Positions 26,807 to 36,274 of a stretch of 64,000 bases of DNA are shown here, in pieces. This DNA is from Tyzzerella sp. (GTDB taxonomy: Bacteria; Bacillota; Clostridia; Lachnospirales; Lachnospiraceae), in assembly GCA_017465565.1 (NCBI GenBank), contig JAFTWA010000018.1:41662-105661 (forward strand), in the 5' to 3' direction. Below the pieces are notes generated by a model. It made no database searches. It was given only the letters and a program-made list of their open reading frames with translations, and was not told the DNA's origin. How positions within the stretch are numbered: position 1 is the first letter of the stretch; each line of letters begins with the position of its first letter. Made by a program: the position numbers and the translations under genes.

Positions 26807-28474
26807 ATGAAAAAGAAACTAATTAGTTTGATTATGGTAGCATTATGCTGTCTGGCAATGGGTGTTGGATGTGCCAGTAATTCAAAAGAAGAGCTCACCT
26901 TTGTTTCTGGTGATAAATGCAAAGTTGTAGTCGTGGGCGACGCGGAAGCAAATTATGTAAGTGCTATTGTACAAAAGTTCAATGATGTGACTGGAGTTAC
27001 GCCGAAAGTATATTCGGGGGAGGAAGCTCCTGAAGATTTGACACAGATTGTAGTAGGAAATCCAGACGAACTCGACGTTAGTGAATTGGCTTCAGAGATT
27101 CCATATTTTGGATATCTTATTCGTGTATTGGAGGGGAATGTTTACATTCTTGCCTATGATGATGAAGTTTTGATTGAAGCGGTAACTGATTTCTTAGGCG
27201 AGTTTGAAAACTGGTATTCTGATGACAAGATGAAGATTGAAGGGAATTATGAAGTGTTAAAAAGTGTTTCAGAGGAATTCCCAGTGGCAGAAGTTCCATA
27301 TTTGGAAGGTGGAGAGAACGCAGGAGTGTTTGATTGCGATAATGACCATCAGATGGTACTTGTGGAAGGTGTAGAGAAGGACGAATTTGAAGCATATTGC
27401 AATGAGCTTGCTTCTAACGGATATAGTTTATATTCGGAGAATGAGATTAATGGCAATTTGTTCAAAACCTACTATACCGAAGAAGGCGTTATGCTTCATA
27501 CATATTGGACAGAGTTTTTTGAAGAAGTTAGAACTATTGTAGCAAAAACATCACTTCTTCCAATTCAAAGTAACACAGATGCTGTATGCACTCCTCTATT
27601 ACATCAGTTTAAAGCGTTGGATGAAGAACAGGCTGATGGTGGAATGGGATATGCAATCCGCCTTGCAGATGGAAGGTTCATCATCGTAGATGGTGGAGAT
27701 CCTACGGAAGAAAACAGGGATGCTATATATACATTCCTTAAAGAGAATGCATTAGATCCTAACAATATCGTGATTGCTTCCTGGTATATTACACACGCAC
27801 ATGAGGACCACGGAGGAGCTTTCTTAGAATTTGCGGAGAAATATAGCAGTGATAACAGTATTAAGCTTGAGAGTATCATGTTCAATCCATGTGATACAAG
27901 TGAACAGATGATGTATTGTACTTCAATCACAATGAATTTAGAAAGTACATTTGCGACTAACTATCCGAATGTTCCTATATATAAACCTCTGACAGGTCAG
28001 GTTTATACATTTGGAAAGACAACCATCGAGATTCTCTATACAATGTCAGACTTCCTTCCTAACACAATTCAGTATGAAAGTGATGGAAAAGGTGGCGATT
28101 ACAATATCCAATCAATGGTAAGTATTATTGACATTGACAGTACAGCTGATTTAAAAGATAGATGGTTTGTAATGGGGGATACAACGACAACAGCTTGTAA
28201 CGAAATGTGTTACCGCTATGGAGATTATATGAAATGTGATTATGTTCAGGTTTCACATCATGGTCTGGCTCCGCTTCCAACAGGAGCAAATTGCAGACGC
28301 CATGGAGCAACGGTAGAGATTTATGGACTTATTGATGCAGATATTGCTTTATGGCCAACCTCCGAGGCGAAGGTTAAAGAACGTAGTGAGCTTGAGGTGA
28401 ATGACTATCTTGTTTCTATTGTGGACGAAATTGTAACGGCTGGAAAAGGCGGACGTACATTCGAAATTAAATAA
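26807..28474 (+). CDS. Metallo-beta-lactamase-fold lipoprotein
   Basis: A 555-residue surface protein. The N-terminal signal ends GVGC with Cys22 as the likely lipidated residue. Residues about 30-260 are an acidic region without a recognised family; residues about 280-540 form an MBL fold with THAHEDHGG (His330, His332, Asp334, His335), GDTTTT as the later metal Asp, and VSHHGL as the final His motif, similar to ComEC/Rec2-type extracellular MBL domains. The fold commonly cleaves phosphodiesters or esters. ATG 26807 follows AAGGAGG (26795-26801); a longer frame overlapping the previous gene is rejected. Lipidation puts it outside the membrane, where it could trim the polymer before import. 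Confidence 0.8.
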   Translation: MKKKLISLIMVALCCLAMGVGCASNSKEELTFVSGDKCKVVVVGDAEANYVSAIVQKFNDVTGVTPKVYSGEEAPEDLTQIVVGNPDELDVSELASEIPYFGYLIRVLEGNVYILAYDDEVLIEAVTDFLGEFENWYSDDKMKIEGNYEVLKSVSEEFPVAEVPYLEGGENAGVFDCDNDHQMVLVEGVEKDEFEAYCNELASNGYSLYSENEINGNLFKTYYTEEGVMLHTYWTEFFEEVRTIVAKTSLLPIQSNTDAVCTPLLHQFKALDEEQADGGMGYAIRLADGRFIIVDGGDPTEENRDAIYTFLKENALDPNNIVIASWYITHAHEDHGGAFLEFAEKYSSDNSIKLESIMFNPCDTSEQMMYCTSITMNLESTFATNYPNVPIYKPLTGQVYTFGKTTIEILYTMSDFLPNTIQYESDGKGGDYNIQSMVSIIDIDSTADLKDRWFVMGDTTTTACNEMCYRYGDYMKCDYVQVSHHGLAPLPTGANCRRHGATVEIYGLIDADIALWPTSEAKVKERSELEVNDYLVSIVDEIVTAGKGGRTFEIK

Positions 28475-28503
28475 TTCATTTAAGAATAGAGGAGACAAGA
28501 GGA

Positions 28504-29841
28504 ATGTTTAAGAGAAAAATAAAACAAGTGTTGTATGTTTTGTCGGCTATGCTTCTTTTTTTGTCAACTGTGACATTAGAGGTGTCTGCAGAAAGTGAGG
28601 AGCCTATCTATGTGATTTCAGGTTCGGATTTTCAACATCCAAACAAAGGAAGCTTCAATGCAGATATTGTAGAGAACATCTTAACTGCCATGAAAAATGA
28701 CGGAATCACAAATCCATACGGTTTCCTGTTTGCTGGAGATTATGGATTCACAGAAAGTGATGCTACTCCTTTGCAGAAGAGAATTTCGCAGGTGCTTCCA
28801 GATTTGAAACAGAAAGTATACATTCAGGGGAATCATGATGATTTAGCAGCGACGATTACAAATAAAGATGAACCTCTTGCAGAAACGGGAAATAATGACC
28901 CGGAAGCTGGAAAGGGTCCATATGGAGTATTTGTTATTAATGAGACAGATTATCCAACACAGTACTATACGGGTGGTTTTTACGACCATCTTGCAAAGAC
29001 AGAAGAAGAAGTAAAGGAACGGACTGAAGCAACGGCCGCATTGTTGGAAGAGTACTTAAATGAAAAAATAAAAAGCAATTTTACAAAACCCATTTTTGTT
29101 GTTTCGCATCTTCCACTTCACGCAACCCAGAGAACTTTCCAGGGTATGAATGGTGGAGGAAGTGAGTCTTACAGTAAAGCAGAAAATCCAGAGACCTGTG
29201 GACTTTACGCCAAGGCATTGGTAGATGTTCTGAATACTGCTGGAGAAAAAGGCCTGAATATCATCTTCCTTTTTGGACATGACCATGGCTGGGGATTAGA
29301 TTCCGTTGTTGGTGGAGACTGTGTTTGTCTGGAAAAGGGAGAGACTCTGCGCTATGCCAACGGTGGAACGCCAGATGCCCCTAACGTGGAAAGTGCAACC
29401 CTTAACTTTACATATATGAACGCGGGTTATGTTGGATACTACCAATATGACACCTTGAGCAAATCGGTGTCTGCGAATGATGGAGCCCTTACCATGACCG
29501 TTTTTAAGATAACAGAAGACAACGTAGAAGTGCTTCGTTACGATGAAAACGGGAAATGTGATTTGGCAAGAGTGGCATACACTACGTGTTCACCGGTGGA
29601 TGATGAAGCGCTAGGGTATACAGAACTTCTGACTTTGGAGGAAGCAGGCGGAAGTCTTGAGGATGTTACCACTGTAAAAGCTAAAATTGGTGAAGGAGGT
29701 ACAACAATTATCCTTAATAAAACGATTGAAGGGGCAGTATCGGCAGCAGGATATATAGTCGGAACAGCAGCAGGAGTTTTGCTAGTAATAGTTGTAGTTA
29801 TAGTATCAAAGAAGTTTAAAAAAGCAAAAGGAGAAAACTAG
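28504..29841 (+). CDS. Secreted, C-terminally membrane-anchored metallophosphoesterase
   Basis: A 445-residue protein with signal peptide (cleavage likely after VSA at residue 29) and a calcineurin-like phosphoesterase domain: SDFQH (Asp42, His45), GDYGF (Asp79), GNHDD (Asn110, His111), SHLPLH (His202) and GHDHGWG (His259, His261). A hydrophobic helix at about 415-437 followed by KKFKKAKGEN anchors it, with the catalytic domain outside. The family hydrolyses phosphomonoesters, diesters or nucleotides; the substrate is unknown. It lies between the MBL lipoprotein and a cytoplasmic aldolase. Ribosome site GAGGAGACAAGAGG before ATG 28504. Confidence 0.85.
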   Translation: MFKRKIKQVLYVLSAMLLFLSTVTLEVSAESEEPIYVISGSDFQHPNKGSFNADIVENILTAMKNDGITNPYGFLFAGDYGFTESDATPLQKRISQVLPDLKQKVYIQGNHDDLAATITNKDEPLAETGNNDPEAGKGPYGVFVINETDYPTQYYTGGFYDHLAKTEEEVKERTEATAALLEEYLNEKIKSNFTKPIFVVSHLPLHATQRTFQGMNGGGSESYSKAENPETCGLYAKALVDVLNTAGEKGLNIIFLFGHDHGWGLDSVVGGDCVCLEKGETLRYANGGTPDAPNVESATLNFTYMNAGYVGYYQYDTLSKSVSANDGALTMTVFKITEDNVEVLRYDENGKCDLARVAYTTCSPVDDEALGYTELLTLEEAGGSLEDVTTVKAKIGEGGTTIILNKTIEGAVSAAGYIVGTAAGVLLVIVVVIVSKKFKKAKGEN

Positions 29842-29842
29842 A

Positions 29843-30745
29843 ATGAAGAAATTATTTGGTATTGTTTGTGCAAACATAACACCTATGGACACAAATGGCG
29901 AATTAGACCTTGTTTCGCTAGAAAAGTTAGTAAATCATATGGCAGAAACAGGTATTCATGGCGTTTATCCAACTGGAACTAATGGTGAAGGACATTTGTT
30001 GAGTCAGGAAGAGCAGCATGCAGTTGCTAAGAAAGTAATTGACACGAATGCTGGAAGAATGTCCAGTTTTATCCAGTGTGCCACTATGAAGTGGAATGAT
30101 ACAATGGAAAATATTAGATTTGCCTGTGAAAACGGTGCAGATGGCGTTGGCGTTATGACACCTACTTTCTACAAGGCAGATGACATGGGTATGCTTGACT
30201 ACTATCGTGAAGCAGCGCAGGCAGCAGGCGATAAGCCAGTTTATATTTATAATATTGCAAAATATACGAACAATGATGTAAGTGTAAAGGCTTTTGGAGA
30301 GATTATCGATAATAATCCAAATGTGGTTGGTATCAAATACTCAAACAGCGATATTGCAAGAATTCAGGATTATTTACGTGCACCGAAAACGCGAAAGGCA
30401 GAAGCACTTATCGGAGCCGACAGTCTGATTATCGCTGCACTCGCTTCTGGCTGTGTGGGTGAAGTTTCTGGTCCAGCCTGTGTGTTCCCAAAACGCTATG
30501 TAGGCTTGTACGAAGCGTTTGTGAAAGGGGACATGGAGAAGGCATTAGAATTACAGAATCGTATCGTAGCATGCTCTCGCTCGATTAAGTCAGTGCCACA
30601 GATTCCAGCAATTAAAGCAATGCTTAAGATGCAGGGCGTGATTGAAAATGATACATGCAGACGTCCATTCCGTAAGCTTACACTTGAAGAATATAAGCTA
30701 CTCGATAATGCACTGAATGCATACGCAAAAGAAACAGATTTATAG
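29843..30745 (+). CDS. DapA/NanA-family aldolase (dihydrodipicolinate synthase-like)
   Basis: A 300-residue class I aldolase barrel. Schiff-base Lys165 in VGIKYSNSD, catalytic Tyr136 in VYIYNI and the phosphate/carboxylate loop GTNGEG near residue 48. Length is usual for the family, which includes N-acetylneuraminate lyase and keto-deoxy sugar-acid aldolases as well as DapA. The YIYNIA motif lacks the proline of NanA/DapA (YN.P), so specificity is uncertain. The gene starts one base after the previous stop, in a catabolic setting, so a sugar-acid aldolase is more likely than lysine synthesis. Confidence 0.85.
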   Translation: MKKLFGIVCANITPMDTNGELDLVSLEKLVNHMAETGIHGVYPTGTNGEGHLLSQEEQHAVAKKVIDTNAGRMSSFIQCATMKWNDTMENIRFACENGADGVGVMTPTFYKADDMGMLDYYREAAQAAGDKPVYIYNIAKYTNNDVSVKAFGEIIDNNPNVVGIKYSNSDIARIQDYLRAPKTRKAEALIGADSLIIAALASGCVGEVSGPACVFPKRYVGLYEAFVKGDMEKALELQNRIVACSRSIKSVPQIPAIKAMLKMQGVIENDTCRRPFRKLTLEEYKLLDNALNAYAKETDL

Positions 30746-30755
30746 GAGAATGTAA

Positions 30756-31352
30756 ATGAACATTATTATTATTGCGGGTATGCCTGCATCGGGCAAAAGC
30801 ACGGTTGCGGCACAGATTAGCAACGCATTTGGTTATCCAATCTTAGAAAAGGATGCCATTAAAGAAGAATTGTTTGACACGATTGGATTTACCAATTATG
30901 CAGAAAAGCGACGCCATGATGTTGCGGCGACAGCAGTGTTACTTCGCTGCACGGATGCGCTCTTGCAAGGGGGAAGCTCGTTCATCTGTGTAAATAATTT
31001 TCGACCTGAGGTGCAGTCACAGTTACAGGAAATTTTGGACCGTAATAAGTGCCATTGTGTAACTGTATTCTTTGGAGGCGATGCAGATGAATTCTATAAA
31101 CGTTATGTTGAACGCGACCAAAAACATTTACGACATTTGGGCCACGTTTTACAGGATCATTATCCGCCAAGAGCAGGCGATAGTTTGGATTATACAATGA
31201 CTCGTCAAGAATTTGCAGAAAAATTTGAGCAACTAGGTATGGCAGATTTTAAGATATCGGGACCGCGTATCGAAGTGGATGCAACGTATCCTGAACGAAT
31301 TGATGTAGATAAACTGATTGCGGATATTCGCAGAGCTTTAGGAAAGGAGTAG
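30756..31352 (+). CDS. P-loop kinase-like ATPase (AAA_33 type)
   Basis: A 198-residue soluble protein with Walker A GMPASGKST at 8-16 and the start pattern of small-molecule kinases and zeta-toxin-like kinases (FGYPILEKDAIKEELFD). The later RRHDVAATAVLLRC and YVERDQKHLRHLGH helices fit a lid domain. I infer phosphorylation of a sugar or polyol in the operon, which otherwise lacks a sugar kinase; a zeta-toxin role is unlikely, since no antitoxin partner is adjacent. Ribosome site TAGGAGAA 10 bp after the aldolase gene. Confidence 0.72.
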   Translation: MNIIIIAGMPASGKSTVAAQISNAFGYPILEKDAIKEELFDTIGFTNYAEKRRHDVAATAVLLRCTDALLQGGSSFICVNNFRPEVQSQLQEILDRNKCHCVTVFFGGDADEFYKRYVERDQKHLRHLGHVLQDHYPPRAGDSLDYTMTRQEFAEKFEQLGMADFKISGPRIEVDATYPERIDVDKLIADIRRALGKE

Positions 31353-31356
31353 AGTT

Positions 31357-32757
31357 ATGAGAAGATTTGAACTGAATTATGAAATCGCGGTAGTTGGCGG
31401 CGGCCCAGCTGGATTAAGTGCAGCGATTACGGCCGCACGAGCTGGACGAAAAGTAATTCTTCTTGAGAAAGCAGGTTATTTGGGTGGGAATGCGACACTT
31501 GGATTACCGTTACTTGGCTTTTTGGATTTAGACGGAAGAAGAATCGTGGGCGGCATTGCTCAGGAATATGTAAACCGTTTAACAGAACGTGGACAGTGTC
31601 TTGGACATCGGACATGTCCGAAACACAATTCTGTAACAAATGTAGATCCTGAAGGATTTAAACTTTTGGCAATTGAAATGTGCCGTGAAGCAGGTGTGGA
31701 CATTATTCTTCATGTGGAGGCTTGTCGCACAGAAGTAGAAAACGGGCGTTTAAACAGAGTAATTTTATTTGGAAAAGGAAATGAAATTTCTGTAGAAGCA
31801 GATATTTTCATTGATTGTACTGGCGACGGTGACGTTGCTTATCTCGCTGGCTGTAGCTATGAAGCTGGACAGCCAGGTACAGGTGTGCTCCAGCCGCCAA
31901 CCGTTATGTTTACATTGGAAAATGTAGACACAATGAGACTATATGATTACATAGAAGAACATCCAGAAGAGATGACATTCAGTGCAACCATTGACCACCG
32001 TCCGGGTTATGATGCGGATTATTTCAGAGCCAGCAAAAATCATGTGTTTGTGGGACTTCGCAAGATATTCGACCGCATGCACGCAGAAGGAAAATGTCCT
32101 GTAGACCGCGAAACACTAATTTACATTAAGAGTATGAACGACGGAGAGGTATACGTGAACTCTACAAGACTTCTTAATACAGATGCGACGGATATTTTTA
32201 GTCTTACAAATGCGGAATTAGAAGGGCAGCTTCAGGTTGCAAAACTGACAAAAATGCTGCAAGAAAATGTAGTTGGATTTGAAGATTGTTTCATTTCTTC
32301 CATTGCACCGACACTAGGAGTGCGCGAAACAAGAAGATTTAAAGGTGTGAAGGAATTGATTGCCGATGAAATTTGTGCCGGTCTTATTCCGGAGGACACC
32401 ATCGGGCTTGGAGCTTATAAAATAGACATCCATTCGGGGACTGATAGAAGCACACTCTTTAGAACGGTGGAACAGCCATTTGGTATTCCTTATGGGTGTA
32501 TGGTGAGTGCAGAGATTGAAAATCTGATGTTTGCAGGTCGTTGTGTTTCAGTAGATGCAGCTACCTTAGCATCAGTTCGTGTAATGCCACAGTGCATGAC
32601 TATGGGTCAGGCGGCAGGACAGGCAGCAGCTATGGCGGTGGCAGACAGGACTGCACCGAAGGATGTAGATGTGGCGAAACTCCGTAAAGAGCTTTATGCA
32701 CAAAAGGCAGTGCTGGATATGGAGCAGGTTCAGACACTTCCAATGAATGAATTTTAG
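31357..32757 (+). CDS. FAD-dependent oxidoreductase
   Basis: A 466-residue flavoprotein of the FAD_oxidored type. N-terminal dinucleotide motif VVGGGPAGLSAA with glycines 14-16 and 19, acidic end LLEKAGYLGG, an internal IDCTGDGDVAYLAG motif and a C-terminal RCVSVDAATLASVRVMPQ, then MGQAAGQAA typical of this family. No signal peptide, so cytoplasmic, unlike some secreted relatives. It starts 4 bp after the kinase gene, so is tightly coupled. Substrate unknown; oxidation of a sugar, polyol or inositol-like compound would fit the operon. Confidence 0.85.
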   Translation: MRRFELNYEIAVVGGGPAGLSAAITAARAGRKVILLEKAGYLGGNATLGLPLLGFLDLDGRRIVGGIAQEYVNRLTERGQCLGHRTCPKHNSVTNVDPEGFKLLAIEMCREAGVDIILHVEACRTEVENGRLNRVILFGKGNEISVEADIFIDCTGDGDVAYLAGCSYEAGQPGTGVLQPPTVMFTLENVDTMRLYDYIEEHPEEMTFSATIDHRPGYDADYFRASKNHVFVGLRKIFDRMHAEGKCPVDRETLIYIKSMNDGEVYVNSTRLLNTDATDIFSLTNAELEGQLQVAKLTKMLQENVVGFEDCFISSIAPTLGVRETRRFKGVKELIADEICAGLIPEDTIGLGAYKIDIHSGTDRSTLFRTVEQPFGIPYGCMVSAEIENLMFAGRCVSVDAATLASVRVMPQCMTMGQAAGQAAAMAVADRTAPKDVDVAKLRKELYAQKAVLDMEQVQTLPMNEF

Positions 32758-32776
32758 AGAGAGGAGAGGATGTTCT

Positions 32777-33748
32777 ATGAAAAATCGAAAATCAAAAAAA
32801 ATACAGCGTAAACCGATTTCGAAAAAAATAAAAGACACTATCAAATACATTAGACTTCATCCGACTCTGTATCTAATGTTAATCCCAGGCTTAGTTCTTT
32901 TAGCAATATTTGAATTTTTGCCATATTACGGTATTACTATTGCATTTAAAGATTATAACATCTTTGCAGCAGATAATCCGCTTGCAGCAATTGGAGCCAG
33001 TGAATGGGTCGGCTTTGCTAACTTTCAGAAGCTGTTTGGAAGCTCTGATTTCATGAGAGTGTTAAAGAACACAATTGTTATCAATGGACTCAGAATTATT
33101 ATTCTGTTTCCAATTCCGATTATCGTAGCTATCTTCCTTCGTGAAGTTCGAAGTAAAAAGTTTATGTCAGTAACGCAAACAGCAATCTATATTCCATACT
33201 TCTTCTCGTGGGCAGTTATCTCTGGTATTTTTAACTCACTTCTCGGTTCGTACGGAGTTGTGAATACAGTGATAACGAAATTAGGTTTCGAGCGTGTTGG
33301 ATTCTTTCAGGATCCAGAAATCTTCCGAGGCGTGTTGCTTTTCACAGACGGATGGAAATCAGTTGGTTACAATGTAGTACTCTTTATGGCAACCCTGGTT
33401 GCTATTTCGCCAGAACTTTATGAGGCTGCGAAGATTGATGGAGCAAACAAATGGCAGGAGATTTGCTATATTACATTGCCTAGCATTCTTCCTACCATAG
33501 TTATGGTACTCATATTGAGGGTAGGGAATTTATTGACCAAAGGCTTCGAGCAAATCTTAGTTTTATATAATCCTGCGGTATACGATTCGGCTGATATTAT
33601 TGGAACCTATGTTTATAGAATGGGTATTGGTCAGATGGATTTTTCTAGGTCGGCTGCACTTGGATTATTTAATTCGGTGGTAAGTGCGACCTTGGTAATA
33701 GGTACGAACTATATCAGCAAGAAACTCGTGAAACGTAGTCTCTGGTAG
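32777..33748 (+). CDS. LplB-type sugar ABC transporter permease
   Basis: A 323-residue membrane protein. N-terminal Lys/Arg-rich cytosolic tail, six hydrophobic segments and the EAA loop YEAAKIDGANKWQEICYITL near residue 215, which contacts the ATPase. Close to LplB-type permeases that import complex oligosaccharides. ATG 32777 follows GAGGAGAGG (32761-32769); an in-frame ATG at 32747 within the previous gene is less likely. Works with the next permease and the binding protein at 34712. No ATPase gene is present. Confidence 0.92.
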   Translation: MKNRKSKKIQRKPISKKIKDTIKYIRLHPTLYLMLIPGLVLLAIFEFLPYYGITIAFKDYNIFAADNPLAAIGASEWVGFANFQKLFGSSDFMRVLKNTIVINGLRIIILFPIPIIVAIFLREVRSKKFMSVTQTAIYIPYFFSWAVISGIFNSLLGSYGVVNTVITKLGFERVGFFQDPEIFRGVLLFTDGWKSVGYNVVLFMATLVAISPELYEAAKIDGANKWQEICYITLPSILPTIVMVLILRVGNLLTKGFEQILVLYNPAVYDSADIIGTYVYRMGIGQMDFSRSAALGLFNSVVSATLVIGTNYISKKLVKRSLW

Positions 33749-33768
33749 AAAGGTGGTAATAGATACTT

Positions 33769-34671
33769 ATGAAAGACAAAAAGATGAAAAACAAAAAAAT
33801 AAGGAGTCGCTCTGCAAAGCAAGTGTCTTTTATTGCCAATCTTATGTGCATAATTCTACTGATTCTCGTGTTGGTTCCAGTACTGCATGTGGCGGCACTG
33901 GCATTCAGTAGAGGTACGGCTCAGCTTGCAGGAAAAGTATATTTGTGGCCAGTAGATTTTCAGATAGAAGGTTTGAAGATGGTTATGACGCAGACTGGTT
34001 TTCTACGTTCACTGCTGAATTCTATCTATATTACAGTGGTTGGAGTCGTAATTAGCTTGGTAGTGCAGATTTTATTTGCTTATCCGCTTTCACGTCCGAA
34101 ATTAAAAGGAAGAAACTTTTTAACTGCTGTTTTAGCAATCGCCATGCTATTCAGTGGCGGTTTAGTTCCTACCTATATGGTAATTAACGGTCTCGGCCTG
34201 GTTAATACATTTTGGGCAGTCATTCTTCCAGGCGCAATGTCGACCTTTAATATGCTTTTGATTCGCAATTATTTTGAAGGTTTGCCAGAGGGAGTTATAG
34301 AATCTGCATACATAGATGGTGCGGGAGATTTGCAGGCCCTCTTTAAAGTTGTGCTGCCAATGTCAACACCGATTATTTCAACCGTGTCCTTGTTGACAGC
34401 TATTTCTTATTGGAATAGTTATTTTGGCCCAAGTATTTATTTGACAGAGGGAGATAAAATGACACTTCAGGTATTTATACGTAACCTGATGGCAGATACA
34501 CAGACAATCACGGAACAACTAGAACGTACCGAAGAGACAATCGGTCTTCTGTCAGTTACAACTATTCAGTCTGTAGTAACTGTACTGGCTGCAGTTCCGA
34601 TGATAGCAATTTATCCACTGTGCCAGAGATTTTTGAAACAGGGTATTACTATTGGTTCAGAGAAGGGCTAA
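33769..34671 (+). CDS. LplC/YtcP-type sugar ABC transporter permease
   Basis: A 300-residue permease with six membrane segments and the EAA-type loop ESAYIDGAGDLQALFKVVLP. Pairs with the upstream LplB-type subunit; both match the oligosaccharide importer class that is typically accompanied by YesL (found here at 45569). It starts 20 bp after the upstream stop, with AAAGGTGG as ribosome site. Confidence 0.92.
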   Translation: MKDKKMKNKKIRSRSAKQVSFIANLMCIILLILVLVPVLHVAALAFSRGTAQLAGKVYLWPVDFQIEGLKMVMTQTGFLRSLLNSIYITVVGVVISLVVQILFAYPLSRPKLKGRNFLTAVLAIAMLFSGGLVPTYMVINGLGLVNTFWAVILPGAMSTFNMLLIRNYFEGLPEGVIESAYIDGAGDLQALFKVVLPMSTPIISTVSLLTAISYWNSYFGPSIYLTEGDKMTLQVFIRNLMADTQTITEQLERTEETIGLLSVTTIQSVVTVLAAVPMIAIYPLCQRFLKQGITIGSEKG

Positions 34672-34711
34672 TAGTGCCAAAATAAACAATTTTTAAGGAG
34701 GAAAGAAAAAT

Positions 34712-36265
34712 ATGAAAAAAAGAGTATTATCACTAATTTTAGTTGTTGCTATGGCTGTTTCTATGCTTATGGCATGTGGAAAGGACAACAAAGAAGATGA
34801 CAAGGCAGCAAGTGGCACAAACACACAAATCAAAGTGGCAGATGTTAAACCAACACTTAAGCTGCTTGGAAGTTCAAGTACAGCAGATCTTAATGACACA
34901 ATTGAAGCGAAAGTGATCGAAGAAGCGACAGGTTACACTGTGGAATATCATGGTCTTCCAGCAGAAAATGCTAACCAGGCACTTATGCTTACTTTAGCAA
35001 ATGACAATGATTACGACCTCGTTACTATGAACCAGAATCAATTTACAACATTAAGGGCAAATGGCGCATTATTGGCATTAAATGACTATATTGATGCAAT
35101 TGCTCCAGAACTTTGGGATTGTATTTCAGAGGATGCATGGAAGGGTGTATCTGATGAGGAAGGAAATGTTTATGCATTACCTAAATTATATTCAGCTGAA
35201 ACAGAAGTTGCTTCTTTCATGGTAGTTCGTATGGACCTTTGCAGAAAAGCAGGCATCACAGAGCTTCCAACTACAATCAGTGAATTTAAGAATATGTTGG
35301 TGACTTTAAAAAATTATTATGGGGACCAATACATTATTTTATCTGGACCATATAACCCAGCAAAGACAGGTAACCGTATGAATATTCCTATGAATATTTC
35401 TTCAGCATTTGGCATTTACAATGACTGGATGGTTGACAAAGACGGAAAAGTTATTTATATGACAGAACATGAAAATTTTGATGAAATGATGACATTTATG
35501 AATGATTTATATAAAGAAGGAATCATTGACATTGACTATGCGTCAAACTCATCAACAGGTGTAGATGAAAAGCTTGCTTCGGGAAAAGCGATTATTGCAA
35601 TGAACAGCCGCGAGACACTCAACACAACATTTGCAACACTTGAAGAAAGTGGACTTACTGAAAATGATATTGAATACATTGGCGCACTTCACGGTGATGA
35701 TGGTACATGTACATACATGCAGACAGCTCAGTATGGTGCATTCACTGGTATTCCAGTAAAAAATGCGAAGAATGCAGCTGATTCTATTGCATGGATTGCA
35801 GAAAAAGTTAAAAATCAAGAATTAATTGCAATTGGAGAAGAAGGTGTTCACTTTAACTGGGTAGATGGTTATCCAGTGCCAATTCAGCCTAAATTTACAG
35901 ATGAACGTAACAAGTCAAGCAGTTTAACACACTTTGCTGACATGGAAACATATCAGATTCAATTCTCAGCACGTCTTCAAAAGACAGAAATTATGTGGAA
36001 GGCATACACAAATTGTACAATTGCAGCAAATGAGAATGAACCAGAAATCTTTGTCCCAGCATATTTTGCTTACTGTAACAGTGAAACATATGCCACAGGC
36101 AATACTGCATTGTTAAAGAGTTTAAATGACTATATTGCACTTTTAGTAACAGGACAGAGAAATCTTGACAGCGATATGAAGACATTCAATGCGGATTTCG
36201 AAAACTTCGGCGGCGAAGACATGAGAAAAGAATTACAGGCTTGGTACGATGCAGCATTCAAATAG
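34712..36265 (+). CDS. Sugar ABC transporter substrate-binding lipoprotein
   Basis: A 517-residue lipoprotein, signal ending SMLMAC with Cys22. It has the two-lobed binding-protein pattern of large LplA-type solute-binding proteins (VYALPKLYSAETEVASFMVV, ending DMRKELQAWYDAAF). It captures oligosaccharides and feeds the two permeases just upstream. AAGGAGG before ATG 34712. The large size fits bulky ligands. Ligand identity is not readable. Confidence 0.92.
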   Translation: MKKRVLSLILVVAMAVSMLMACGKDNKEDDKAASGTNTQIKVADVKPTLKLLGSSSTADLNDTIEAKVIEEATGYTVEYHGLPAENANQALMLTLANDNDYDLVTMNQNQFTTLRANGALLALNDYIDAIAPELWDCISEDAWKGVSDEEGNVYALPKLYSAETEVASFMVVRMDLCRKAGITELPTTISEFKNMLVTLKNYYGDQYIILSGPYNPAKTGNRMNIPMNISSAFGIYNDWMVDKDGKVIYMTEHENFDEMMTFMNDLYKEGIIDIDYASNSSTGVDEKLASGKAIIAMNSRETLNTTFATLEESGLTENDIEYIGALHGDDGTCTYMQTAQYGAFTGIPVKNAKNAADSIAWIAEKVKNQELIAIGEEGVHFNWVDGYPVPIQPKFTDERNKSSSLTHFADMETYQIQFSARLQKTEIMWKAYTNCTIAANENEPEIFVPAYFAYCNSETYATGNTALLKSLNDYIALLVTGQRNLDSDMKTFNADFENFGGEDMRKELQAWYDAAFK

Positions 36266-36274
36266 GAGGCTAAC